Both the position numbers and the translations under genes were made by a program. 13,168 nt of DNA, from contig JAJWLX010000081.1 of NCBI GenBank assembly GCA_021636625.1, positions 1 through 13,168 of the forward strand, in the 5' to 3' direction. Under the pieces are notes generated by a model that ran no database searches, had not been told where the DNA came from, and saw only the letters and a list, made by a program, of their open reading frames with translations. The stretch is from Prevotella sp. GTDB lineage: Bacteria > Bacteroidota > Bacteroidia > Bacteroidales > Bacteroidaceae. The stretch's first letter is position 1, and each line of letters starts with the position of its first letter. Positions 1 through 8,076 of this stretch are shown here, piece by piece.

Positions 1-1
1 G

Positions 2-55
2 GAGCCAAACTTCGAGGAAGAAGGTTGGGCTCGTCGCAGACCTAAGAAGAAGTAA
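2..55 (+). CDS. 3' end of an unidentified protein gene (partial)
   Basis: Reading from base 2, an open frame of 17 codons ends at TAA (53-55) and encodes EPNFEEEGWARRRPKKK. The tail is acidic and then strongly basic. The gene starts outside the window and I do not recognise the protein. Support for its being a real gene is the open frame to the window edge and the strong intrinsic terminator about 70 bases downstream on the same strand. The short length limits confidence, and no function is proposed. Confidence 0.55.
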   Translation, partial: EPNFEEEGWARRRPKKK

Positions 56-87
56 TTTAGGCAGCGATTTATAATAAGATGAAAGCC

Positions 88-112
88 TGCATCAAAGGGA
101 TGTTTTGATGCA
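88..112 (+). other. Small hairpin before the terminator
   Basis: TGCATCAAA (88-96) pairs perfectly with TTTGATGCA (104-112) around a 7-base loop. No T-run follows directly, so it is not an intrinsic terminator alone. It lies in the 3' untranslated region of the upstream gene, 12 bases before the main terminator stem, and may protect the 3' end of that mRNA. That role is an inference. Confidence 0.4.
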
Positions 113-124
113 ATATCCATATTT

Positions 125-181
125 TGCGGTAAAAATACAGCAATTTCTTTGGTAAATTGCGGTGTTTTTACCGCATTTTTT
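125..181 (+). terminator. Strong intrinsic terminator of the upstream gene
   Basis: A 21-base arm at 126-146 (GCGGTAAAAATACAGCAATT plus T) pairs with 154-174 with only two mismatched positions, around the 7-base loop CTTTGGT. A T-A pair at 125/175 extends the stem. Six Ts follow at 176-181. The T-run lies only on the plus-strand exit side, so this should end transcription of the gene finishing at base 55 and insulate the GH2 gene behind it. Confidence 0.85.
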
Positions 182-182
182 G

Positions 183-190
183 TATATTTG
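183..190 (+). promoter_or_regulatory. Bacteroidota-type -7 promoter box for the GH2 gene
   Basis: TATATTTG matches the Bacteroidota primary-sigma -7 consensus TAnnTTTG exactly and continues as TATATTTGCAGCC. The nearest upstream -33-like element is ATTG at 156-159, 23 bases away and inside the right arm of the preceding terminator. Transcription would start near 195-200, leaving a leader of roughly 60-65 AT-rich bases before the ATG at 262. The susC promoter at 3122-3129 shares the TTTGCAGC extension. Confidence 0.65.
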
Positions 191-261
191 CAGCCGTAAA
201 CATCAAATTTATTGTATCTTTATACGCATTTTAACCCTAAAAGATATTCTGTAATAAACAA

Positions 262-2988
262 ATGAAGAAATCTATTCTTATCGCTTGTCTGGGACTGGTA
301 AGTCTGGGCTTGCAAGCACAGAGCATTTCGCTCGCTGGTGAATGGAATGTAGAGTTGGGAAAGAGCGGTAGCGCTTTCGCCAAGAGTAAGCGTGCCTCGC
401 AGGGTGAGGTGAAGCGTGCCATCCTTCCCGGTACTATCGATACGAACCATCTGGGATTCGCTCCGAAAGATACGATGGAAACCACGCATCTTACGAGACT
501 CTATGCCTATAAAGGTGCTGCTAGATATTCCAGAACCATCAATATCCCGAAGGACTGGAAGAAGAAGCCGGTAGAACTCTTCCTGGAACGTACCCGACCA
601 ACCTGGGTGTATGTGGATGGAGAACTGGTGGATTCCTGCAACTTCATCTCTACTCCCCAGCGCTATCTTCTGCCAAAGAAGGTGAAGCCGGGCAAGCATC
701 TCCTGGAAATCGTGGTGGATAATGGAAGAGGTGTGCCTGAGCAGGTTTACGGTTCCAGCCATGCTTATACAGAAGATACGCAGACCAACTGGAATGGAAT
801 TATCGGAAGGATAGAACTCCAGCTAGCCAGCTCTGTAGAGAGCAAATCTGCAGAAACTCTAACAGGATCAATCCCTAGCCGTTCTGTAGCTTCTCCTTCC
901 GCCCTTCAGATGTCTGATTTCGCCAAGGATTTCCATATTGAGGGCGCTCACTTCTACGCCAATGGTCATAGGATATTTCTCCGTGGCAAGCACGATGCGG
1001 CTGTATGGCCGCTGACGGGACATGTGGAGATGAGCGTGGAAGGCTGGATGAAGTATCTCGGCACCTGCAAGGAGTATGGAATCAACCATGTGCGCTTTCA
1101 TTCCTGGTGCCCACCAGAAGCGGCTTTCGTGGCTGCGGATAGTCTGGGAATCTATCTTCAGCCGGAGCTTCCTTTCTGGGGTTCCTTCGACAAGAAGGAT
1201 GAAAGGCTGATGGCGTTCCTGCATCAGGAAGGCGAGAACATCCTCAGAGAATACGGTCATCATCCATCTTTCAGAATGATGGCGCTGGGTAATGAACTCT
1301 GGGGCGACATCAACAAGATGAAGGAGTTTGTGGATGATTTCCGCAAGATTGCGCCTGATAAATACTATACCTTCGGAAGCAATTACTATCTCGGTTATCA
1401 GGGAATAAAAGAAGGAATGGATTACTTCACCACTTGCCGCATCGGAGGCGAGGGATGGGGCAAATACAATACCCATACCCGTGGTTCCTTCTCGTTTGCC
1501 GATGCCTACGATGGAGGAATGATCAATCATTTCCATCCTAATTCTACGATGAACTTTGATGAGGCTTGCGATAAGGCAGGAATCCCTATCATCTCTCACG
1601 AAACAGGCCAGTTTCAGACCTATCCTGACTATCGGGAAATAAAGAAATACACCGGAGTGCTTCATCCTTATAACTTCGAAGTTTTCCGTCGCAGGCTGGC
1701 TGCAGCCGGAATGCTCTCGCAGGCAGATGATTTCCACAAGGCTTCGGGCTTATGGAGCGTGAAACTCTATAAAGCCGATATAGAGATGGATTTGAGAACC
1801 CGGAATATGGCGGGCTTCCAACTGCTCGATATTCAGGATTATCCCGGTCAGGGAAGTGCTTTCGTAGGCATTCTCGATGCGTTTATGGAGAGCAAGGGAA
1901 TCACGACGCCCGAGGAATGGCGCCAGTGGTGTTCGCCTGTGGTTCCTCTGCTGGAAATGAAGAAGTTCTGCTTCGTGGATGGCGAGAAGATTCAGGCTAA
2001 GGTAAAGGTAGCCAATTATGGCGGTTCTTCGCTGAAGGGCAAGAAACTGAAATGGCATCTGGCTGCCGAGAACGGATTGTTCTGTATGGATGATGGAACT
2101 TTCAGCACCAAGGATGGTGAAGTGAGAAAGAATGTGGGCGACTTGATGGCTGAGGATGAGGGAGTATTGAACATCTTTTCATACGATGAAGGTTTGGTGG
2201 ATGTAGGTGAACTGAATGGTGTTTTTCACGTACAGAAACCTACCAAGCTGCTTCTTACATTAAACATTGAAGGAACAGAGGCGAGAAACTCCTACGAACT
2301 TTGGGTTTATCCGAAGAAGGCTTTGGAAAAGAAGGGCGTCATCATAGCCAAGGATTTGAATGATGAAGTGGTGAAAGTCTTGGAAAAGGGCGGAAAGGTG
2401 CTTTGGATGCCTACGGCTTCCAGCCATTTCGTGGCTGCCGATGATACGCTTTCGCAGGCAGATAATGCTACGCCTTATACTGTTGGCGGACTCTTCCAGA
2501 CCGATTACTGGAATTATCGCATGTTCAAGACCATCTGCGCGAACAACAAAAAGAAGGTTTCTCCAGGAACCCTGGGCATTCTGACGAATCCGGAACATCC
2601 GATATTCAAGGGATTCCCTACGGAGATGCACACCAACTGGCAATGGTTCCCGGTTATCAAGGAATCGCATCCGCTGGTGCTTGACAACTTCTCCAAGGAT
2701 TATCGCCCGATAGTTCAGGTGATAGATAACATCGAGCGGAATCATAAGTTGGGCTTGGTGATGGAATGGAAGGTGGGAGCCGGAAAGCTTCTCGTCTGCA
2801 TGAGCGATTTGGAGAAGGCTGCCAAATACCCGGAAGGCAAGGCTTTCTATCAGAGTGTAATTGATTACATGCGCTCTGCCGATTTCAATCCATCTGTAGA
2901 AATAACGGTGGATGAATTGAAGAAGAAACTCGCCGAAAAGCCTCGTCAGGTTTCTTTGAAGGAACTGAATAATATCTCGCAATATTAA
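262..2988 (+). CDS. Secreted glycoside hydrolase family 2 enzyme (beta-galactosidase/glucuronidase/mannosidase-like)
   Basis: This should be a periplasmic exo-acting retaining glycosidase that removes a beta-linked terminal sugar from imported oligosaccharides. Residues 1-19 are a Sec signal peptide ending LQA, with no lipobox. A jelly-roll sugar-binding domain spans about 24-188 (ending NWNGIIGRIEL). A TIM barrel spans about 225-575. GNELWGD carries the expected acid/base Glu345, and ISHETGQFQTYPD the expected nucleophile Glu447, 102 residues later as usual in GH2. A beta-rich region (about 580-685) and a C-terminal alpha/beta region resembling a non-catalytic glutamine-amidotransferase/ThuA-like fold (about 690-880) follow. 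The immunoglobulin-like domain normally between jelly roll and barrel seems to be missing, replaced by a Ser-rich linker (about 189-216). The gene has its own promoter and no strong terminator before susC. It is more GC-rich than the genes that follow. Family is secure; sugar specificity is unknown. Confidence 0.88.
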   Translation: MKKSILIACLGLVSLGLQAQSISLAGEWNVELGKSGSAFAKSKRASQGEVKRAILPGTIDTNHLGFAPKDTMETTHLTRLYAYKGAARYSRTINIPKDWKKKPVELFLERTRPTWVYVDGELVDSCNFISTPQRYLLPKKVKPGKHLLEIVVDNGRGVPEQVYGSSHAYTEDTQTNWNGIIGRIELQLASSVESKSAETLTGSIPSRSVASPSALQMSDFAKDFHIEGAHFYANGHRIFLRGKHDAAVWPLTGHVEMSVEGWMKYLGTCKEYGINHVRFHSWCPPEAAFVAADSLGIYLQPELPFWGSFDKKDERLMAFLHQEGENILREYGHHPSFRMMALGNELWGDINKMKEFVDDFRKIAPDKYYTFGSNYYLGYQGIKEGMDYFTTCRIGGEGWGKYNTHTRGSFSFADAYDGGMINHFHPNSTMNFDEACDKAGIPIISHETGQFQTYPDYREIKKYTGVLHPYNFEVFRRRLAAAGMLSQADDFHKASGLWSVKLYKADIEMDLRTRNMAGFQLLDIQDYPGQGSAFVGILDAFMESKGITTPEEWRQWCSPVVPLLEMKKFCFVDGEKIQAKVKVANYGGSSLKGKKLKWHLAAENGLFCMDDGTFSTKDGEVRKNVGDLMAEDEGVLNIFSYDEGLVDVGELNGVFHVQKPTKLLLTLNIEGTEARNSYELWVYPKKALEKKGVIIAKDLNDEVVKVLEKGGKVLWMPTASSHFVAADDTLSQADNATPYTVGGLFQTDYWNYRMFKTICANNKKKVSPGTLGILTNPEHPIFKGFPTEMHTNWQWFPVIKESHPLVLDNFSKDYRPIVQVIDNIERNHKLGLVMEWKVGAGKLLVCMSDLEKAAKYPEGKAFYQSVIDYMRSADFNPSVEITVDELKKKLAEKPRQVSLKELNNISQY

Positions 2989-3028
2989 GAATATGTAATA
3001 GAAAAGGCAAAAAAGCCTATAGCTTTCC

Positions 3029-3098
3029 TCCCTTTTGTATTGTATGGCTTCCCATTTGTATCAGAATACATTTCGGAAGTCATACAATTGAAATGGGG
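3029..3098. promoter_or_regulatory. 70-bp dyad-symmetric element, probable HTCS operator
   Basis: TTGTATGGCTTCC (3040-3052) and GGAAGTCATACAA (3075-3087) are inverted repeats with one mismatch. Nested between them, TGTAT (3057-3061) and ATACA (3066-3070) form a second pair. Gaps of 4 bases on each side and a 4-base centre give exact symmetry about 3063/3064. The symmetry continues more weakly outward to 3029 and 3098 (7 of 11 further positions). TTGTAT also recurs as direct repeats at 3035, 3040 and 3056. The core ends 34 bases before the susC -7 box, where an activator site is expected. AraC-type output domains of HTCS proteins bind such paired repeats, so binding by the regulator at 8981-12946 is a reasonable inference, unproven here. 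Confidence 0.6.
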
Positions 3099-3121
3099 TG
3101 TGGAATACGACAAAGTATAAT

Positions 3122-3129
3122 TATCTTTG
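3122..3129 (+). promoter_or_regulatory. Bacteroidota-type -7 promoter box for the susC operon
   Basis: TATCTTTG matches TAnnTTTG exactly and continues GCAGCG. No good -33 TTTG is present: TGTG at 3099-3102 has acceptable 19-base spacing, while the ATTG at 3087-3090 is too far away. A poor -33 box fits a promoter that needs an activator bound at the upstream dyad. The leader to the ATG at 3182 is about 45-50 AT-rich bases without a Shine-Dalgarno site. Confidence 0.65.
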
Positions 3130-3181
3130 CAGCGTGTTTTACAGATAAACAATCTTATTTATCATTCTAAATTATACGCTA

Positions 3182-6100
3182 ATGAAAAGAAATTATGCAA
3201 AATGGTATCTCTATGCGGCATGTTTAGCTTTGCCTCTTGGAATACCACAAGTAGTTCATGCTTCAAGCAATGAAATTAATCAAAACTCTGTGCTACGAGG
3301 CACAGTAGTGGATGCAAACGGAGAACCTGTTATTGGGGCAAGTGTAGTCGTTGTGGGTAGTTCTGTAGGAGCTGTTACTGATTTGGATGGAAAGTTCCAA
3401 ATAGTATGTAAAGCTGGAACTACATTAAAAGTATCTTATATTGGTTATGTATCCCAAAATATCAAGGCTGGTACTAATATGAAAGTTGTGCTTCGTGAAG
3501 ATAATTCGGCACTTGATGAAGTAGTTGTTGTGGGATATGGTGCTTTCAAGAAAAGTGACTTGACTGGTGCTGTAGGCCAGATTAAGTCTGATGAATTATT
3601 GAAGAATTCCCCAGTAAGCTTGGAGCAAGGCTTGCAAGGACGTTTAAGTGGTGTCAATGTCACTTCTAATGATGGTGCTCCTGGTGGTGGCATAAGTATT
3701 CAGATTCGTGGTACAAATTCATTCCAAGGTTCTACCCAACCATTGTATGTAATAGATGGCGTTCCTGTGGCAGATGGTAATGATGACTCTATCAACTTTG
3801 ATTCTGAAGCTCCAAATTATAACAATGCTTTGTCTTCTTTGAATCCAAACGACATTGCTTCTATTGAAATCTTAAAGGATGCATCTGCAACGGCTATTTA
3901 TGGTTCTCGTGGTGCTAATGGTGTTGTGCTGATTACAACGAAAAGTGGTGAAGGGTTAGGTCAAAAAGACCAAATTTCGCTTTCTTATAAGGCCACGATT
4001 AGTAATCCTGTCAAGAAAATCAAGGTGTTAGGTGCACGGGATTATGCAACCTATCGTAACACATCTTATATTAATACACAAGAAGTTTCGGGATTTGATT
4101 GGAGTCAGGAGGATCTTCCTTTTCCAGGTGTTACCAATAGTGAGGGGAAATATTTGAAAGGTCCTGAAGATTATGATAATGATCCATATTATTGGCAAGA
4201 TCAAATTATGCGAACTGGTATGACACATGACTTGAATGTTAGTTTCTCAGGAAGTCGCAAGGGATCTGATTATTCTGTCAGTGGTGGCTATTTGAAGCAG
4301 CAGGGTATCATTAAATCCTCTGATTATACTCGTTATACGATTAAGGCAAACATTAATAAAGAAGTGCGTCCATGGTTGAAGTTTGGTACTTCAATCTCAA
4401 CTTCTTTTGCCAATTCTTCGATGATAAAGACTGCTACAAGCAATAAGAACAATGGTACAGAAGGTATTGTTAGATCTGCTATTACTTATCCGGCAAGTCA
4501 AACTCAAGAAGATTTGGACAATGAGTATAGTATGGTTGCTGTCCCAACCAAATATCTTGATGCATTGAATGAGAATAAAAACATCTCTTTCCGTTCTTCA
4601 AGCTATATGAACATCAACCTTGCCAAAGGATTGATCTATCGTACTGTATTGGGCTATAACTATACTCGTAATGATGCCAATAAGTATTGGCCAAGTTTTT
4701 TGGCAGAGGGTAAGAGTGTAAATGGTAAGTCAAATGCTGGTGATAATTGGAGAAGTTCCTTGGTGTTTGATAACCTCCTGATGTATAATACAACATTCAA
4801 CAAGGTACATAATTTGAGTGGTACTATTGGTACATCCTGGGAATCAATAAATAGCTATGCTAAGACTATTACAATGCAAGGCTTTGGTACGGATATCACA
4901 AATGGTTGGGGATTGCAGGATGCAAGTGCCTTGACCAAGGTTCATTCTGATAAGAGTGACTCTAGATTATTCTCTTTGATAGGTCGATTAGCATACAATT
5001 ATGCAGGTAAGTATTATCTCACATTGACCGCTCGTGATGACGTGTCTAGCAAGTTTGCAAAAGGTAAGCGTGCTTCTTTCTTCCCGTCTGTTGGCTTGTC
5101 ATACCGCTTGTCTGAGGAGAAGTTTATGAAGGGTATTTCTTATGTTCTTGACAATGTGAAGTTACGTTATAGCTATGGTTCTTCTGGTAATCAGGGTATC
5201 AGCTCTTATCAAACCTTTGCTATCTTGTCGGCAGTGAACTATCCGTTTGGTTCTGGTATGTCTAATGGTTATGTCACCAATATCAACAATCCGGGTAATA
5301 GTGCCCTGACTTGGGAGACGACTTGGCAGCATGATGCTGGTATAGAACTTGACTTTTTCCATAGAGTATATCTGGAGTTGGACTGGTATAGTAAGAAAAC
5401 TACAGATTTGTTGCAGTATCGTCAGACACCTCCAAGCACAGGTGTGATGCAAGTGTTGTCGAACCTGGGCTCAGTCAAGAATACTGGTTTTGAAGCTAAT
5501 GTGAAAGTGACAGCCATTAATACCCGTGATTTGCGTGTAAATGTAGGTGCCAATATTTCGTTTAATAAGAATAAGGTGAGCGATATCGGGGAAGAGCCAA
5601 TGTTCCCTAATACCATCTATAATAGTCTTCGACCATATGCTATAGCCGACGGACATTCTATCGGCTCATTCTATGGCTATGTGCAGGATGGAATTTGGAA
5701 TAGTCGTGAAGAAGTAATAGCGAGCAAACTGTTCCAGACTCAGTATCCTAATTACACTGTAGATAGCAATGATAAGGCAACAGAAGAGCTGATTCGACGT
5801 GATTGGATAGGTGAGTTCAGGTATCTGGATCGAGATGGTGATGGATTTATCACAGATAAAGACCAGGATTGGATAGGGGATGCAAACCCTGATTTCTTCT
5901 ATGGTTTCAACTTTGATGTGACCTACAAGAATTTTGATATGAGTGTTCTCTTTCAGGGAGTGAAAGGCAATGATGTTTTTAATATGAACTCTTTGAGATA
6001 TTATAATCTAGGTCAGACCCAGAATATTCCGTATTATATTTACGAAGCTTCATGGAGTAATAATAAGGTAAATCCAACAGCGCCAAAGATATTTGATTAT

Positions 6101-6379
6101 TCTGGTAGAGATATCAAATTCTCTAGAGCTTATCTTGAAGATGGTTCTTACTTAAAACTGAGAACAGTCTCATTGGGATATACATTTAATAAGCCATTCT
6201 CATTCATAAACAGCTTGAGAGTCTCTGTGGTAGGTAATAATCTGTTGACCTTTACTGATTATAAGGGTTATGACCCAGAGGTCAACTCTTTCGGTTCTAC
6301 ACCTTCCTTGAGAGGTATTGATTCGGGTGCTTATCCTCAGCAGAAAAGTATCATATTTGGCTTAAACGTTAATTTCTAA
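3182..6379 (+). CDS. SusC-like TonB-dependent outer-membrane transporter
   Basis: This is the outer-membrane barrel of the SusC/RagA family that imports oligosaccharides using TonB-ExbBD energy, capped by the SusD partner encoded next. Residues 1-27 are a signal peptide ending VVHA. A carboxypeptidase-regulatory-like beta-sandwich covers about 38-110 (start RGTVVDANGEPVIGA). The TonB-box segment DEVVVVGYG lies at 112-120. The plug domain follows (LQGRLSGVNV, IQIRGTNSF, PLYVIDGVP, SIEILKDASATAIYGSRGAN), and the 22-strand barrel fills the rest to the aromatic C-terminus FGLNVNF. DRDGDGFITDKD at 883-894 matches a calcium-binding EF-hand-like loop common in SusC proteins. Length 1065 is typical. 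There is no N-terminal STN domain, so no sign of anti-sigma signalling; regulation fits the HTCS instead. It opens a three-gene operon, with 24 bases before susD. The family is certain; the substrate is not. Confidence 0.97.
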   Translation: MKRNYAKWYLYAACLALPLGIPQVVHASSNEINQNSVLRGTVVDANGEPVIGASVVVVGSSVGAVTDLDGKFQIVCKAGTTLKVSYIGYVSQNIKAGTNMKVVLREDNSALDEVVVVGYGAFKKSDLTGAVGQIKSDELLKNSPVSLEQGLQGRLSGVNVTSNDGAPGGGISIQIRGTNSFQGSTQPLYVIDGVPVADGNDDSINFDSEAPNYNNALSSLNPNDIASIEILKDASATAIYGSRGANGVVLITTKSGEGLGQKDQISLSYKATISNPVKKIKVLGARDYATYRNTSYINTQEVSGFDWSQEDLPFPGVTNSEGKYLKGPEDYDNDPYYWQDQIMRTGMTHDLNVSFSGSRKGSDYSVSGGYLKQQGIIKSSDYTRYTIKANINKEVRPWLKFGTSISTSFANSSMIKTATSNKNNGTEGIVRSAITYPASQTQEDLDNEYSMVAVPTKYLDALNENKNISFRSSSYMNINLAKGLIYRTVLGYNYTRNDANKYWPSFLAEGKSVNGKSNAGDNWRSSLVFDNLLMYNTTFNKVHNLSGTIGTSWESINSYAKTITMQGFGTDITNGWGLQDASALTKVHSDKSDSRLFSLIGRLAYNYAGKYYLTLTARDDVSSKFAKGKRASFFPSVGLSYRLSEEKFMKGISYVLDNVKLRYSYGSSGNQGISSYQTFAILSAVNYPFGSGMSNGYVTNINNPGNSALTWETTWQHDAGIELDFFHRVYLELDWYSKKTTDLLQYRQTPPSTGVMQVLSNLGSVKNTGFEANVKVTAINTRDLRVNVGANISFNKNKVSDIGEEPMFPNTIYNSLRPYAIADGHSIGSFYGYVQDGIWNSREEVIASKLFQTQYPNYTVDSNDKATEELIRRDWIGEFRYLDRDGDGFITDKDQDWIGDANPDFFYGFNFDVTYKNFDMSVLFQGVKGNDVFNMNSLRYYNLGQTQNIPYYIYEASWSNNKVNPTAPKIFDYSGRDIKFSRAYLEDGSYLKLRTVSLGYTFNKPFSFINSLRVSVVGNNLLTFTDYKGYDPEVNSFGSTPSLRGIDSGAYPQQKSIIFGLNVNF

Positions 6380-6390
6380 CCATTTAAATT

Positions 6391-6397
6391 AAAAGGA
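6391..6397 (+). promoter_or_regulatory. Shine-Dalgarno-like site before the SusD gene
   Basis: AAAAGGA ends 6 bases before the ATG at 6404, in the 24-base gap after the SusC stop. Such sites are uncommon in Bacteroidota and the other genes here lack one, so it may raise translation of the abundant surface lipoprotein. It could also be chance in A-rich DNA. Confidence 0.35.
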
Positions 6398-6403
6398 CAC
6401 ATT

Positions 6404-8074
6404 ATGAAAAAGATAATATATTCGATATCGGCATTGCTCCTTTCGTTTACCTTTGCGAGCTGTTCGATGGAAGAGAATCCATATGCAGTAACTGCAGAAC
6501 AGCTGGCAAAGTCTGAAGATGGAGCTACCCAGTTGGTAACTGGTATATATGCAACATTTTGGGATCACTGGTGTATGCAGCAGACTTATTTGGCATGGAT
6601 GGATTACGACCAAGACCATAGTGCAGGTCCTGGATGGGTCTTGAGTAGTGCTGGTAGTGGAGATGTGACCAGTCATTGGGCGTATAATACTACCAATGAC
6701 CTCTGGAGTACATTTTATTGTATGATAAATCGTGCCAACAAGGCAAAGGAGTCTTTGGAGTCAACCGACGCTTACAAGGAAAACGCTGCTGTGAAACAGC
6801 TTTATGGCGAGGTCTTGTTCCTTCGTGCTTTTGCTTATTTCCATTTGGTTCGTATGTATGGTGCGGTTCCATTGCGTCTTACTTCGGCAGCAGAAGAGAA
6901 TTGCCCTCGTTCTTCCGTAGAAGATGTTTATGCACAAATTACAAGTGATTTGGAAACATCCTTGGATTGTCTTCATTTCCTTTCAGAAGGTAATGTTGGT
7001 GCTTGGGGACATGCCGACAAGACAGCGGCTGCCATTTTGTTAGCTCGTGTTTATTGTACAATGGGCTCTGCTGCGTTGACTCATTCCGACGCAGAGATGA
7101 TTGTAGATGTCAAAGGTGACAAGAAGCGTTTTACTTGTGACAAAGTAGATGGTGCAGAGAATTTTGATGCAAAAAAGTGCTATACCCGTGCTAAGGAACT
7201 TTGTGATATGGTTATTGAACGTAGAGGGGTTGATTATGATTTGATGCCAAACTACTTGAGCCTTTGGGGTGGCAACAATGCCCGTAACAAGGAGTTCGTT
7301 TGGGGAGCTGCTGCAGGTTCTGATGTTTCTTATCAGACTTCAGGATTGAATAATTATTTTACACCAGCTCCGTATGGAGGTAGTGGTACATGGATTTATA
7401 TGGCTCCTAATCTTTACCAGCAGTATGATGAAGATGATGATCGTATTGTACATGGTGTTTGGCATTATTATTGGGCAAGCTATACTAACAAGAAATGGAT
7501 TGCTTATCCTGCCAACTCTGATAGATATAATGCAGAGCACTTGCCGGATAACTTAAAAGCAGTAAGCACCGAGTTTTATAGTTCTTATAAGGGTGCTGTT
7601 CCTTGTTTGACAAAATGGTACAAAGATGATATTTCTAATCCATCTTTCTATAGTCAGAAGCAGGCTGCTACTACTCAGCAGGATGTGATATTGATAAGAT
7701 TTGCTGAGGCATATCTTCTTCGTGCAGAAGCTGAAGTTGAGCTAGGTGACATCAATGCAGCAATGAAAGATGTTGATGTGATAAGAAAACGTGCCAAGGC
7801 AACAACTCTTTATGCGGGTAATGTTTCTGATAAGGTGGAGGCTCGCAGTTTGGTGTTGAAAGAGCGCGCATTGGAATTCTGTATGGAATTTAACAGAAAG
7901 TTTGACTTGTTGCGTTGGGGATTGTATCTTAATGTGATGAATGCTACGGAATATATCGAATGTGGTACCGCCAAACGTTCTACCATCCGAACAAAGAAGA
8001 ACTTGCTTTATGCGATTCCTACTTCTGAGGTTGCTGAAAATGATGCAATTGATTCTAACAATTATGGTTATTAA
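6404..8074 (+). CDS. SusD/RagB-like surface glycan-binding lipoprotein
   Basis: This is the lipoprotein lid of the SusCD complex, which captures glycan at the cell surface and delivers it to the barrel. The signal peptide runs to the lipobox FASC, with Cys20 as the lipid-anchored residue. The following SMEEN is acidic, like the Bacteroidota signal that exports lipoproteins to the surface. The helical TPR-like N-terminal half has the family motif NDLWSTFYCMINRAN at 98-112 and LFLRAFAYFHLVRMYGAVPL. The C-terminal SusD domain has LIRFAEAYLLRAEAEVELG and RKFDLLRWG at 498-506. Length 556 is normal. A tryptophan- and tyrosine-rich stretch in the middle (GSGTWIYMAPNLY, HGVWHYYWASY) may form part of the sugar platform, which is inferred. 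It sits 24 bases after SusC and 2 bases before the esterase. The ligand cannot be read from sequence because these proteins diverge rapidly. Confidence 0.95.
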   Translation: MKKIIYSISALLLSFTFASCSMEENPYAVTAEQLAKSEDGATQLVTGIYATFWDHWCMQQTYLAWMDYDQDHSAGPGWVLSSAGSGDVTSHWAYNTTNDLWSTFYCMINRANKAKESLESTDAYKENAAVKQLYGEVLFLRAFAYFHLVRMYGAVPLRLTSAAEENCPRSSVEDVYAQITSDLETSLDCLHFLSEGNVGAWGHADKTAAAILLARVYCTMGSAALTHSDAEMIVDVKGDKKRFTCDKVDGAENFDAKKCYTRAKELCDMVIERRGVDYDLMPNYLSLWGGNNARNKEFVWGAAAGSDVSYQTSGLNNYFTPAPYGGSGTWIYMAPNLYQQYDEDDDRIVHGVWHYYWASYTNKKWIAYPANSDRYNAEHLPDNLKAVSTEFYSSYKGAVPCLTKWYKDDISNPSFYSQKQAATTQQDVILIRFAEAYLLRAEAEVELGDINAAMKDVDVIRKRAKATTLYAGNVSDKVEARSLVLKERALEFCMEFNRKFDLLRWGLYLNVMNATEYIECGTAKRSTIRTKKNLLYAIPTSEVAENDAIDSNNYGY

Positions 8075-8076
8075 AT

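Noticed and set aside
868..1737. Long minus-strand open frame of 289 codons inside the GH2 gene (and similar ones at 2260-2982 and 220-762)
   Set aside because: They lie antisense to a gene with intact GH2 motifs and their translations show no domain or signal sequence. Long antisense frames are expected from the codon bias of a GC-richer gene.
3005..3018. AGGC / GCCT mini-hairpin after the GH2 stop as a terminator
   Set aside because: The stem is only 4 bp with an all-A loop and no T-run follows, so it is unlikely to terminate; some read-through from GH2 into susC is likely.
5828..5863. EF-hand-like DRDGDGFITDKD in SusC as a dockerin or novel calcium switch
   Set aside because: This acidic loop is common in SusC-family barrels; it probably binds calcium structurally and is not special to this protein.
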